Shown here one piece after another: positions 1 to 5,103 of a DNA stretch of 7,251 bases. Numbering within the stretch: position 1 is the first letter of the stretch; each line of letters starts with the position of its first letter. The stretch is from an uncultured Clostridia bacterium. Its GTDB lineage: Bacteria > Bacillota > Clostridia > Oscillospirales > Acutalibacteraceae. Where the stretch lies: assembly GCA_937915775.1 (NCBI GenBank), contig CALGGQ010000058.1, forward strand, positions 1 through 7,251. Direction: 5' to 3'. Position numbers and translations under genes: made by a program. The notes under the pieces are model-generated. The model was not told the origin of the DNA. It searched no databases and saw only the letters and a list, made by a program, of their open reading frames with translations.

Positions 1-456
1 GCGGATGACACGCTGCAGAATCCTGCGGGCGCGTTTGCCGACCAGATTGAAGCCTATCTGACGGAGAGGACGGAACTGCCGCACGCTGACAGAATCAGCA
101 CGGTAGTCGGTCTTGCCGGAACGGGCTCTCTGGCAGCGACTGTCTTTCTTGCCGTGCTGGCGTTGATTCTCGCGTTGATTGTGATCTCCATCGGCAATAA
201 GCGTTACCGCGCTCTGCGCTATGTGATTAGTGCCGTGCTGGCGGCAGCGGTGACGGATTTTCTGTTGGTTTGCGGGGTTGAAATTGTCAAGCACATAAAA
301 ACACTGGTGCTGTATCCGCTGTACTTCAGCGAAGCGCTGATGCGCTATGTCAACCGATGCCTGCTTTCCGTTTCTGCGGCAGGCGGCGCGCTGGTGATGA
401 TAGCCGTCATTCTCATGTGCCTGGTGTGGCGGATGAACCGCGACAGTAAAGATTAA
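1..456 (+). CDS. Membrane protein of unknown function, C-terminal 151 residues (5' end outside window)
   Basis: The frame is open from the first base, so the gene starts upstream of the window; a GTG at 154 is internal and not a likely start. The visible part begins with about 40 polar residues and then has three hydrophobic stretches, at about visible residues 43-64, 73-92 and 121-143. Basic clusters follow the first (NKRYR, 66-70) and the third (RMNRDSK, 144-150). By the positive-inside rule this puts the polar N-terminal part outside the cell and the C-terminus in the cytoplasm. I recognise no family motif. It does not resemble the end of a TagG-type permease, although its stop codon lies only 19 bp before a TagH-like ATPase gene and the two are probably co-transcribed. 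A role with that transporter is possible but is inference from position only. Confidence 0.8.
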   Translation, partial: ADDTLQNPAGAFADQIEAYLTERTELPHADRISTVVGLAGTGSLAATVFLAVLALILALIVISIGNKRYRALRYVISAVLAAAVTDFLLVCGVEIVKHIKTLVLYPLYFSEALMRYVNRCLLSVSAAGGALVMIAVILMCLVWRMNRDSKD

Positions 457-475
457 CTTTCGGAAGGAATACAAA

Positions 476-1429
476 ATGGACGTAGTAAAATCCGAATTAA
501 AAGACGATGTAGTGATTAAGGTTGACCATGTAACGATGAAGTTCACGCTCAGCAAGGAGAAAGTGGACAACCTCAAGGAATACTTCATCCGTATGGTAAA
601 AGGCAGCCTGGAATATAATAATTTCACGGCGCTCAACGATATTAATTTTGAAGTCAAAAAGGGCGACCGTCTTGCTATTCTCGGCCTCAACGGTGCCGGA
701 AAAAGTACGCTGCTGAAAGCGATTGTCGGCGTGTATAAGCCAACCGAAGGCAGAGTGCTGAAAACCGGCGTTATCGCGCCGCTGCTGGAGCTCGGCGCCG
801 GCTTTGACCCAAACTATTCCGGCAGAGAGAATATCTACCTTTACGGCGCTATTCTGGGCTATTCCAGAGAATATATCGAAAGCAAGATTGAGGAAATTAT
901 CGCTTTTTCCGAGCTGCAGAAATTCATTGAGGTGCCGGTGAAGAATTATTCCTCCGGTATGCGTGCGCGTCTCGGCTTCTCGATTGCGACCGCGGTGGAT
1001 CCGGATATTCTGATTCTGGACGAGGTGCTGTCCGTTGGTGACGCCCGATTCCGTAAAAAGAGCCTTGCCAAAGTGCAGTCGATGTTCGATTCCGGTGTGA
1101 CCGTGCTGTTTGTATCCCACAGTATTGAGCAGGTAAAGGCAATCTGCAACAAGGCGATTTTACTTGACCACGGCAATATGCTTGCTTACGGTGATGTGGA
1201 TGAGGTTGCCGCTATCTATGAGGCAAAGACAATGCCGCCGAAGCCTGCTGAGCCCAAGCCGGAGCAACAGCCCGAACAACCGAAGGAAAAGAAGGCGGAA
1301 GAAAAGCCCAAAGAAAAGCAGAACGCGATTACCTATCCCGAGGATATGACCGTGGAGCAGATAAACACGGAAATCCGCCGTCTGCGCAAAAAAAGAGAAC
1401 AGTTGGAGCAAAACGAAAATAAGCAGTAA
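476..1429 (+). CDS. ABC transporter ATP-binding protein, TagH/Wzt (polysaccharide or teichoic acid export) family
   Basis: This is a 317-residue cytoplasmic ATPase with every nucleotide-binding motif: Walker A GLNGAGKST (70-78), signature YSSGM (158-162), Walker B ILILDE (178-183) and H-loop His215. The stretch from ELGAGF through SGRENIYLYG (105-124) is the hallmark of the KpsT/Wzt/TagH subfamily, which powers export of lipid-linked polysaccharides or teichoic acids with a separate TagG/Wzm-type permease. No such permease is visible here. The C-terminus is unusual. Instead of a Wzt carbohydrate-binding domain or a TagH extracellular domain, a linker rich in Pro, Lys, Glu and Gln (about 253-283) leads to a short charged helix (about 291-315) that could form a coiled coil. 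The AAGGA at 464-468 sits 7 nt before the ATG. The gene ends just before a hairpin terminator. Family assignment is firm; the exported substrate is unknown. Confidence 0.93.
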   Translation: MDVVKSELKDDVVIKVDHVTMKFTLSKEKVDNLKEYFIRMVKGSLEYNNFTALNDINFEVKKGDRLAILGLNGAGKSTLLKAIVGVYKPTEGRVLKTGVIAPLLELGAGFDPNYSGRENIYLYGAILGYSREYIESKIEEIIAFSELQKFIEVPVKNYSSGMRARLGFSIATAVDPDILILDEVLSVGDARFRKKSLAKVQSMFDSGVTVLFVSHSIEQVKAICNKAILLDHGNMLAYGDVDEVAAIYEAKTMPPKPAEPKPEQQPEQPKEKKAEEKPKEKQNAITYPEDMTVEQINTEIRRLRKKREQLEQNENKQ

Positions 1430-1458
1430 GTCTGCATATTTTTGAGAGGTAAACAATA

Positions 1459-1495
1459 AAAATCGGGTTAAGGAAGAAACGCTTAACCCGATTTT
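1459..1495 (+). terminator. Intrinsic terminator after the TagH-like gene
   Basis: A perfect 14-bp inverted repeat, AAAATCGGGTTAAG at 1459-1472 and CTTAACCCGATTTT at 1482-1495, surrounds a 9-nt loop. The stem has only a moderate GC block, and the closing TTTT is the only U-tract because the next bases are GTGCG. The A-run on the left arm means it could also act on the other strand. It lies 29 bp after the stop codon of the ABC ATPase and 44 bp before the next gene, so it probably ends the first operon. Confidence 0.85.
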
Positions 1496-1539
1496 GTGCG
1501 TTAATGACAAGATAAATGCGTATTTAAAGGGGGAACCCA

Positions 1540-1980
1540 ATGATATTCAAAGCCTGTTATTTTGACGAATTAACCCCGCGTGAGGTCTATGAAATCCTGA
1601 AAGCGAGAGCGCAGATTTTTGTGGTGGAGCAAAACTGCACCTATCAGGATATGGACGGCGTGGATTATCACGCGCTGCACGTATTCTTTGAAGAGGAAAA
1701 CGGCACGGTTATTGCCTATATGAGAGCCTTTTTTGAGGAGAAGGGAAGCAGGGCTGTGAAGGTCGGCAGAGTGCTTACGCTGGAACACGGCAAGGGGTTC
1801 GGAAGCCGACTGCTGGAAAAGGGAATCCCTGTCATACAGGAAAAAATGAATGCCGCCGAAATGGTGATTGACGCGCAGTGCCACGCGATTGGTTTTTACG
1901 AACGCGCCGGCTTTGCGGTGTGCTCCGACGAATTTCTGGAGGTCGGCATTCCGCATGTTAAAATGCGCTTGGCGTTATAA
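1540..1980 (+). CDS. elaA: GNAT family N-acetyltransferase, ElaA type
   Basis: This 146-residue protein has the length of the ElaA subfamily of GCN5-related acetyltransferases, which transfer acetyl from acetyl-CoA to a substrate not well established for this branch. The ElaA-type block RAQIFVVEQNCTYQDMDG (23-40) is present. So are the beta4/acetyl-CoA pyrophosphate loop region GRVLTLEHGKGFGSRLL (76-92), the Q-x-H-x-x-x-F-Y helix (113-120) followed by GF at 124-125, and the closing GIPHVKM (136-142). All core motifs are intact. The long purine-rich AAAGGGGGA at 1526-1534 precedes the ATG by 5 nt and supports this start. The gene lies after a terminator, so it is probably monocistronic, although I see no convincing promoter in the short gap. 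It converges on the alpha/beta hydrolase operon. Confidence 0.92.
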   Translation: MIFKACYFDELTPREVYEILKARAQIFVVEQNCTYQDMDGVDYHALHVFFEEENGTVIAYMRAFFEEKGSRAVKVGRVLTLEHGKGFGSRLLEKGIPVIQEKMNAAEMVIDAQCHAIGFYERAGFAVCSDEFLEVGIPHVKMRLAL

Positions 1981-2042
1981 TGCAAAAACAGCTGTCTCAT
2001 TGATGAACCGCTCCGACAAATCAGAATTTGCAAAGCAAATTC

Positions 2043-2070
2043 AGTGGTCAGTGTCTAGTGGACAGTGGTC
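2043..2070 (+). repeat. Left heptad array, four AGTGNNN units
   Basis: Four consecutive 7-bp units read AGTGGTC, AGTGTCT, AGTGGAC and AGTGGTC. The first four bases are constant and the last three vary. The array is the left arm of the element at 2014-2178 and is partly complementary to the right array. Confidence 0.8.
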
Positions 2071-2090
2071 AGCTATAGGTCGCTTCGCTC

Positions 2091-2118
2091 CGATTATAAT
2101 CGGGTGCGGGTATCCCGC
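2091..2118. repeat. Palindromic core of the repeat element
   Basis: CGATTATAATCG at 2091-2102 is a perfect 12-bp palindrome. It is followed at once by the small hairpin GCGGG-TAT-CCCGC at 2106-2118. Both sit at the centre of the larger inverted structure, between the two heptad arrays. Confidence 0.7.
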
Positions 2119-2124
2119 CCAACA

Positions 2125-2152
2125 ACTGGTCACTAGCCACTGGTCACTGGTC
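2125..2152 (-). repeat. Right heptad array, four AGTGNNN units on the - strand
   Basis: On the + strand the units read ACTGGTC, ACTAGCC, ACTGGTC and ACTGGTC. The - strand shifted by three bases reads AGTGACC, AGTGACC, AGTGGCT and AGTGACC. As in the left array, AGTG is constant and the last three bases vary. Over 30 aligned positions the two arms match at 22, and most mismatches would still form G-U pairs in RNA. Confidence 0.8.
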
Positions 2153-2178
2153 ACTATCTCGACAAATTCCAATTTGCC

Positions 2179-2215
2179 AAAAAGGCTTTCACACATTTTG
2201 TGTGAAAGCCTTTTT
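2179..2215. terminator. Bidirectional intrinsic terminator between convergent units
   Basis: A perfect 17-bp stem pairs AAAAAGGCTTTCACACA (2179-2195) with TGTGTGAAAGCCTTTTT (2199-2215), with a 3-nt loop. Each strand ends in five U residues, so it can stop transcription from elaA on the + strand and from the sufC-sufB-hydrolase operon on the - strand. The stem overlaps the first two bases of the hydrolase stop codon (2214-2216 on the - strand), which is a compact but common arrangement. Confidence 0.93.
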
Positions 2216-2885
2216 AATGTTGCAGAAAGTCTAAAATCAGTTTGTTCTTCTTCGGGCTGGTGTTGGAAGCGGAGTGATGCCCTTTCACAAACAGCAGCAC
2301 GCAGCGCGGAATATTGCGGGCAATCCGCTCGGTGTGCTTTCTGTAAATCAAATCGTTTGTTCCCGCAACGACCATCGTATCCGGCTTCAAGCGCGTCAGC
2401 GCCGCGTCGGAAAAATATGGGTCGTTCACCATTAATCCGAGCATCTCCCGTTTGCCTTTGGCAGCAGGGGAGTGGCTGAGCTTTGTCAGCCGGTAGCCTG
2501 CGGTAATCGGCAGCTGAAAATACGCTTTTACCCCCTTGGGGTCTAAGTTGGCGCCGTTGAGCACCAAGTGACGGACTTTTTTAGGGTATTTGAGCGCGAA
2601 TGCCAGCGCGATGTTGCCGCCGTCCGAAAAGCCGATGATATCCGCTTTTTCGATATGCTGCCGCTCCATAAAGCCGTATAAATCCTCCGCAAACTGGCGG
2701 ATGGTGAAAGGCTTTGTGCCGCGCGGCGTCTTGCCGTGACCGCGCGTATCCAGCGCATAAACGTGAAAATACGGCGCCCATTCGTCTATCTGGCTGCGGT
2801 ATTCCTCGCTGCTGCCGCCGTTGCCGTGCAGCAGAATTAAAGTGGTACCTTCGCCCTTTTCAATATAATAATGTTTAATATCCAT
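2214..2885 (-). CDS. Alpha/beta hydrolase fold protein
   Basis: This 223-residue protein is at the short end for the family and is probably cytoplasmic, with no signal peptide. The oxyanion-hole motif HGNGG is at 20-24 and DTRGHG, typical of the fold, at 46-51. The nucleophile elbow GFSDGG (85-90) gives Ser87 as nucleophile. Asp178 in GTNDLI and His203 or His204 in KGHHSAS are the likely acid and base, so the triad looks complete. The cap region between the nucleophile and the acid is short. The substrate cannot be told; esterase or C-C hydrolase activity is possible. It is the last gene of the sufC-sufB operon: its ATG begins 1 nt after the sufB stop (TAA-G-ATG), with no clear Shine-Dalgarno sequence. 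It is therefore probably translated by coupling to sufB. No family knowledge links it to Fe-S assembly. Confidence 0.9.
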   Translation of the reverse strand: MDIKHYYIEKGEGTTLILLHGNGGSSEEYRSQIDEWAPYFHVYALDTRGHGKTPRGTKPFTIRQFAEDLYGFMERQHIEKADIIGFSDGGNIALAFALKYPKKVRHLVLNGANLDPKGVKAYFQLPITAGYRLTKLSHSPAAKGKREMLGLMVNDPYFSDAALTRLKPDTMVVAGTNDLIYRKHTERIARNIPRCVLLFVKGHHSASNTSPKKNKLILDFLQH

Positions 2886-2886
2886 C

Positions 2887-3813
2887 TTATTTCAGGAAGC
2901 CGCTGATAATCTGCTCCTCTGCCTCCTGCTCGGTCAAGCCAAGCGTCATCAGTTTAATAATCTGCTCGCCGGCAATTTTGCCGATGGCAGCCTCGTGAAT
3001 CAGCGCCGCGTCAATATTGTTCGCCTCGAGCTGCGGCACAGCCAAAATTCTGGCGTCGTCCATAATGATGGCGTCGCATTCCGTGTGGCCGTTGCACTTG
3101 GCGTTGCCGACGATGATGCTGTCAAATTTCTGATAGGAATGATCTCTTGCGACGGAGCGGGAAATCACGTCCGCGCTGGAATCCTCGCCGTTGAGCTTGG
3201 TGATATAAACGCTCTCGGCGTGCTGGTCGCCGTGCGTCATCAGTCGTTCGCGCACGAGCATTGTCGCGCCCTTTTCGAGCTCAGATTTCGTGGTGCGCAC
3301 AGTGGAGTCAACGCCCTTAATCTGCACCATTTCCATCTCAACGGTGCTGCCCTCCTCCTGATAGACCTCAGTTTGCGGGTTGAGGATGCGCTTGCCGGTG
3401 CCGTTGCCGCTGCCGTAATGCTTTTCCACATACTTCACGTGCGAGTTTTTGCCCACAAAAAAGCGGTGAATGCCGTCGTGCTGGCTGTCATGCGCGCCGC
3501 AGTTGTCAATGCCGCAGCCGGCGACAATCGTCACATCGCAGTCGTTGCCGATGAAGAAATCGTTATACACCGTCTCCTTGATGCCACTCTCGCTGACAAC
3601 GACAGGAATATGCACGGTTTCGCCCTTGGTGCCGCTTTTGATGCGGATGTCAATGCCGGGCTTGTCCGTTTTCGTGGTAATGTCAATATTTTCCGTCGTG
3701 TTGCGCGCCGCGAGCTGCGAGTTGGCGCGGATGTTGTATGCGCCCTTCGGGACGGCGTGTAAATCGGCGATTTCCGCAAGAAGTTTACTCTGAATATCGT
3801 TGACAAAATCCAT
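2887..3813 (-). CDS. sufB: SufB/SufD-family Fe-S cluster assembly scaffold (SmsB-like, short form)
   Basis: This protein has 308 residues from the chosen ATG and is much shorter than E. coli SufB (about 495), lacking most of the N-terminal region. The core beta-helix and C-terminal domain are kept. Near the end, HTECDAIIM (243-251) aligns with the TQCDSLLM segment of E. coli SufB, and IHEAAIGKI (272-280) with its EHEATTSKI segment. Cys246, His273 and Glu274 therefore match residues known to matter for cluster assembly there (Cys405, His433, Glu434). Another conserved-looking patch, AGCGIDNCGAHDSQHDGIHR (98-117), has Cys99, Cys105 and several His. The sufC gene lies directly upstream. No sufD, sufS or sufU is visible, so it may work as a B2C2 complex. 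The start was chosen because GGAGG at 3824-3820 is 6 nt from this ATG and touches the GTG at 3819. Confidence 0.9.
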   Translation of the reverse strand: MDFVNDIQSKLLAEIADLHAVPKGAYNIRANSQLAARNTTENIDITTKTDKPGIDIRIKSGTKGETVHIPVVVSESGIKETVYNDFFIGNDCDVTIVAGCGIDNCGAHDSQHDGIHRFFVGKNSHVKYVEKHYGSGNGTGKRILNPQTEVYQEEGSTVEMEMVQIKGVDSTVRTTKSELEKGATMLVRERLMTHGDQHAESVYITKLNGEDSSADVISRSVARDHSYQKFDSIIVGNAKCNGHTECDAIIMDDARILAVPQLEANNIDAALIHEAAIGKIAGEQIIKLMTLGLTEQEAEEQIISGFLK

Positions 3814-3819
3814 ATGCAC

Positions 3820-3826
3820 CCTCCTT
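3820..3826 (-). promoter_or_regulatory. Ribosome binding site deciding the sufB start
   Basis: On the - strand AAGGAGG overlaps the sufC stop codon TAA (3827-3825). Its distance to ATG 3813 is 6 nt, whereas an in-frame GTG at 3819 follows with no spacer. The ATG is therefore the start, and sufB translation is closely tied to the end of sufC. Confidence 0.8.
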
Positions 3827-4553
3827 ACTGCTCCAGCATCGTGCAGCTGCCGACAGCGGAGGCAGTACCGAGCAGCTGGGGAAGGATGTCCTCCTTCTTG
3901 CCCTGCTTGGTGATTTTGCCGCTGTCAATCACGACGATTTCATCTGCGATGTTGAGAATTCTCTCCTGATGAGAGATGATTAAAATGGAATTGCTGCTTT
4001 CCGCCTTCATGCGTTCAAACACGGCAATCAGGTTGTTAAAGCTCCACAAATCAATGCCTGCCTCCGGCTCGTCAAAGACGGAAAGGCGCGTGCTGCGCGC
4101 CAAAACGGTGGCAATTTCAATGCGCTTGAGCTCGCCGCCTGACAGGCTGGCGTTTACCTCGCGGTTAATATAATCCCTCGCGCATAAGCCGACCTTTGAA
4201 AGATATTCGCACGCAGCGGCGACGGACAGCTCCTGCTTTGCCGCAAGGCGCAGCAGGTCGATGACCTGAATGCCTTTAAAACGCACCGGCTGCTGAAAGG
4301 CAAAGCTGATGCCGAGGTTCGCGCGGTCGGTGATGCTCATTTCGGTGATATCCTCACCGTCAAAGAAGATGCTGCCTGCCGTCGGCTTTTCAATTCCGGC
4401 GATGAGCTTTGCCATTGTGGACTTGCCGCCGCCGTTCGGACCGGTAATCACAACCAGCCGATTGTCGCCAATGGTCAGGCTGATATCCTTAATAATTTCC
4501 TTCTGCCCGCTCTCCTGCGGCACGTCGAAGGAAAGATGTTTCAGTTCCAGCAT
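3825..4553 (-). CDS. sufC: SufC-like ABC ATPase of Fe-S cluster assembly
   Basis: This is a 242-residue soluble ATPase, close to the length of SufC (about 250). Walker A GPNGGGKST is at 38-46, Q-loop FQQP at 86-89, signature LSGGE at 137-141 followed by LKRIEI, Walker B VFDEP at 159-163 with Glu162 as catalytic base, D-loop AGID at 165-168 and H-loop His195. The SGGELKRIEI run resembles the SGGEKKRNEI of SufC rather than transporter ATPases. EPEAGID replaces the usual DEPDSGLD. The next gene encodes SufB and no membrane partner is visible, which supports a Fe-S role: ATP-driven dimerisation of SufC reshapes the SufB scaffold. It is first in its operon, behind a strong promoter, and GAGG at 4564-4561 lies 7 nt from the ATG. 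The short tail after about residue 228 is not a known domain. Confidence 0.9.
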   Translation of the reverse strand: MLELKHLSFDVPQESGQKEIIKDISLTIGDNRLVVITGPNGGGKSTMAKLIAGIEKPTAGSIFFDGEDITEMSITDRANLGISFAFQQPVRFKGIQVIDLLRLAAKQELSVAAACEYLSKVGLCARDYINREVNASLSGGELKRIEIATVLARSTRLSVFDEPEAGIDLWSFNNLIAVFERMKAESSNSILIISHQERILNIADEIVVIDSGKITKQGKKEDILPQLLGTASAVGSCTMLEQ

Positions 4554-4590
4554 AAAAATACCTCATAAATTTAATTTGGTTGGCAGTTAT

Positions 4591-4618
4591 ATTGTAACGA
4601 ATTAGCGAAAAAAGTCAA
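4591..4618 (-). promoter_or_regulatory. Sigma-A promoter of the sufC-sufB-hydrolase operon
   Basis: On the - strand the -35 box is TTGACT (4618-4613) and the -10 box is TACAAT (4596-4591), separated by 16 bp. Each matches the consensus at five of six positions. Transcription would begin near 4584, giving a short leader of about 30 nt before the sufC ATG, too short for a riboswitch. I see no dyad in that leader. Confidence 0.8.
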
Positions 4619-4630
4619 CATAAAAAAGAC

Positions 4631-4659
4631 TTGACAGGGGCAAAAAGATGTGTTATGTT
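4631..4659 (+). promoter_or_regulatory. Sigma-A promoter of the GntR-ABC operon
   Basis: A perfect -35 box TTGACA (4631-4636) is followed after 17 bp by TATGTT (4654-4659). The TGT just before the -10 box provides an extended -10 (TGn) element that compensates for its weak match. The start would be near 4666, inside the dyad described separately. Confidence 0.8.
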
Positions 4660-4661
4660 AT

Positions 4662-4688
4662 AACTGTGATATGTGAGATAGCACAGTT
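4662..4688. promoter_or_regulatory. Candidate operator of the GntR/YtrA regulator
   Basis: AACTGTG (4662-4668) and CACAGTT (4682-4688) form a perfect 7-bp inverted repeat with a 13-bp spacer. It covers the expected transcription start of the gntR operon, where a bound repressor would block RNA polymerase. From memory, B. subtilis YtrA binds a different half-site (AGTGTA) with the same 13-bp spacing, so the layout fits the family. Assignment to this regulator is inference from position and geometry. Confidence 0.6.
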
Positions 4689-4695
4689 GTACAAC
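4686..4695. promoter_or_regulatory. Perfect 10-bp palindrome GTTGTACAAC in the gntR leader
   Basis: This palindrome overlaps the right half-site of the 7-bp dyad by three bases and lies in the untranslated leader before gntR. It may be a second operator, an alternative centre of the same operator, or chance. Confidence 0.4.
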
Positions 4696-4710
4696 CAAAC
4701 TCACCATCAG

Positions 4711-4718
4711 AAAGGAGG
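4711..4718 (+). promoter_or_regulatory. Ribosome binding site deciding the TTG start of gntR
   Basis: AAAGGAGG is a near-perfect Shine-Dalgarno sequence 7 nt before TTG 4726. It selects this codon over an ATG at 4648, which lies inside the promoter region. Confidence 0.85.
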
Positions 4719-4725
4719 CGGCGCT

Positions 4726-5103
4726 TTGATTTTTATTGATTATCACAGCCGGATGCCTATCTACGAACAGATTAAGGAACAGATTATGATGCTCGTTACC
4801 ACGGGCGTCTATCAGCCGGATGAGCAGCTGCCGTCGATTCGCGCGCTCTCAGGCGAGCTTAACATCAATGTGAATACGATTAAGCGCGCGTTTTCCGAGC
4901 TGGAGCGGGAGGGCATTACCTATTCTGTGCCTGGCAAGGGCGTTTTCATCTCGCCGAATGCGCTCGGCAATACGGCGCTGACGGAGGCGGCTTTGGAAAA
5001 CATTGCAGCCGCCGTGCGTTCCGGCAGGGCAAAGGGTGTCGGCAAAGAGCGCCTGCTGCAGTTAATTGACGCGATTTACGAGGAGGGACCTAACGATGAT
5101 TGA
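4726..5103 (+). CDS. GntR family transcriptional regulator, YtrA subfamily
   Basis: This 125-residue protein is typical of the YtrA branch: one winged helix-turn-helix and a short C-terminal helical dimerisation part, without a large ligand-binding domain. The family opening IDYHSRMPIYEQIKEQI (4-20) is present. QLPSIRALSGELNINVNTIK (34-53) spans the turn and recognition helix, and PGKGVFI (69-75) is the wing. About 50 residues follow. The start is TTG, chosen from the strong AAAGGAGG 7 nt upstream and because homologs begin at this point; an ATG at 4648 would lie within the promoter. The gene overlaps the downstream ABC ATPase by 8 nt. YtrA proteins usually repress their own operon, which often encodes an ABC transporter responding to cell-wall-active compounds. 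The inverted repeat at the transcription start fits autorepression. The inducer is unknown. Confidence 0.93.
   Translation: MIFIDYHSRMPIYEQIKEQIMMLVTTGVYQPDEQLPSIRALSGELNINVNTIKRAFSELEREGITYSVPGKGVFISPNALGNTALTEAALENIAAAVRSGRAKGVGKERLLQLIDAIYEEGPNDD
5081..5087 (+). promoter_or_regulatory. Ribosome binding site deciding the ATPase start
   Basis: AGGAGGG within the end of gntR lies 8 nt before ATG 5096. It rejects the upstream in-frame ATG at 5066, which would add ten residues before the normal ABC N-terminus. Confidence 0.8.

Larger units (their letters stand above)
2014..2178. repeat. Palindromic intergenic repeat element (MITE-like, no coding capacity)
   Basis: The 233-bp gap between elaA and the convergent operon holds a structured element of about 165 bp. 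Its ends are CGACAAATCAGAATTTGC (2014-2031) and CGACAAATTCCAATTTGC (2160-2177). These are alike as direct repeats (15 of 18 positions). They also pair partly as inverted repeats, because CAAATT-cc-AATTTG on the right is itself a palindrome. Inside each end lies an array of four 7-bp units in opposite orientation. The core holds a perfect 12-bp palindrome and a 5-bp GC hairpin. I see no open frame, so this is a non-autonomous repeat or a large RNA hairpin. Whether it is repeated elsewhere in the genome cannot be seen here. Confidence 0.7.

Noticed and set aside
497..1120. Open frame of 207 codons on the - strand opposite the TagH-like ATPase
   Set aside because: It is antisense to an ATPase with all its motifs and shows no domain of its own.
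2043..2152. CRISPR array
   Set aside because: The repeated units are only 7 bp, adjacent with no spacers, and reversed between the two arms.
1868..2479. Open frame on the + strand running from the end of elaA into the convergent hydrolase
   Set aside because: It crosses a repeat element and a terminator and overlaps two real genes. Its composition is not protein-like.
2995..3762. Open frame of 255 codons on the + strand opposite sufB
   Set aside because: It lies wholly antisense to a gene with clear conserved residues. Its repetitive Ala/Val/Asp/His composition is what the reverse reading of that gene would give, and it has no recognisable motif.
3814..3819. GTG start two codons upstream of the sufB ATG
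   Set aside because: It directly adjoins the Shine-Dalgarno sequence with no spacer, while the ATG has a 6-nt spacing.
4554..4590. Riboswitch or attenuator before sufC
   Set aside because: The predicted leader is only about 30 nt and AT-rich, with no stable hairpin.
4648..4725. Upstream ATG extension of the GntR regulator
   Set aside because: The extra 26 codons would begin within the extended -10 region of the promoter. The strong ribosome binding site and the family N-terminus both point to TTG 4726.
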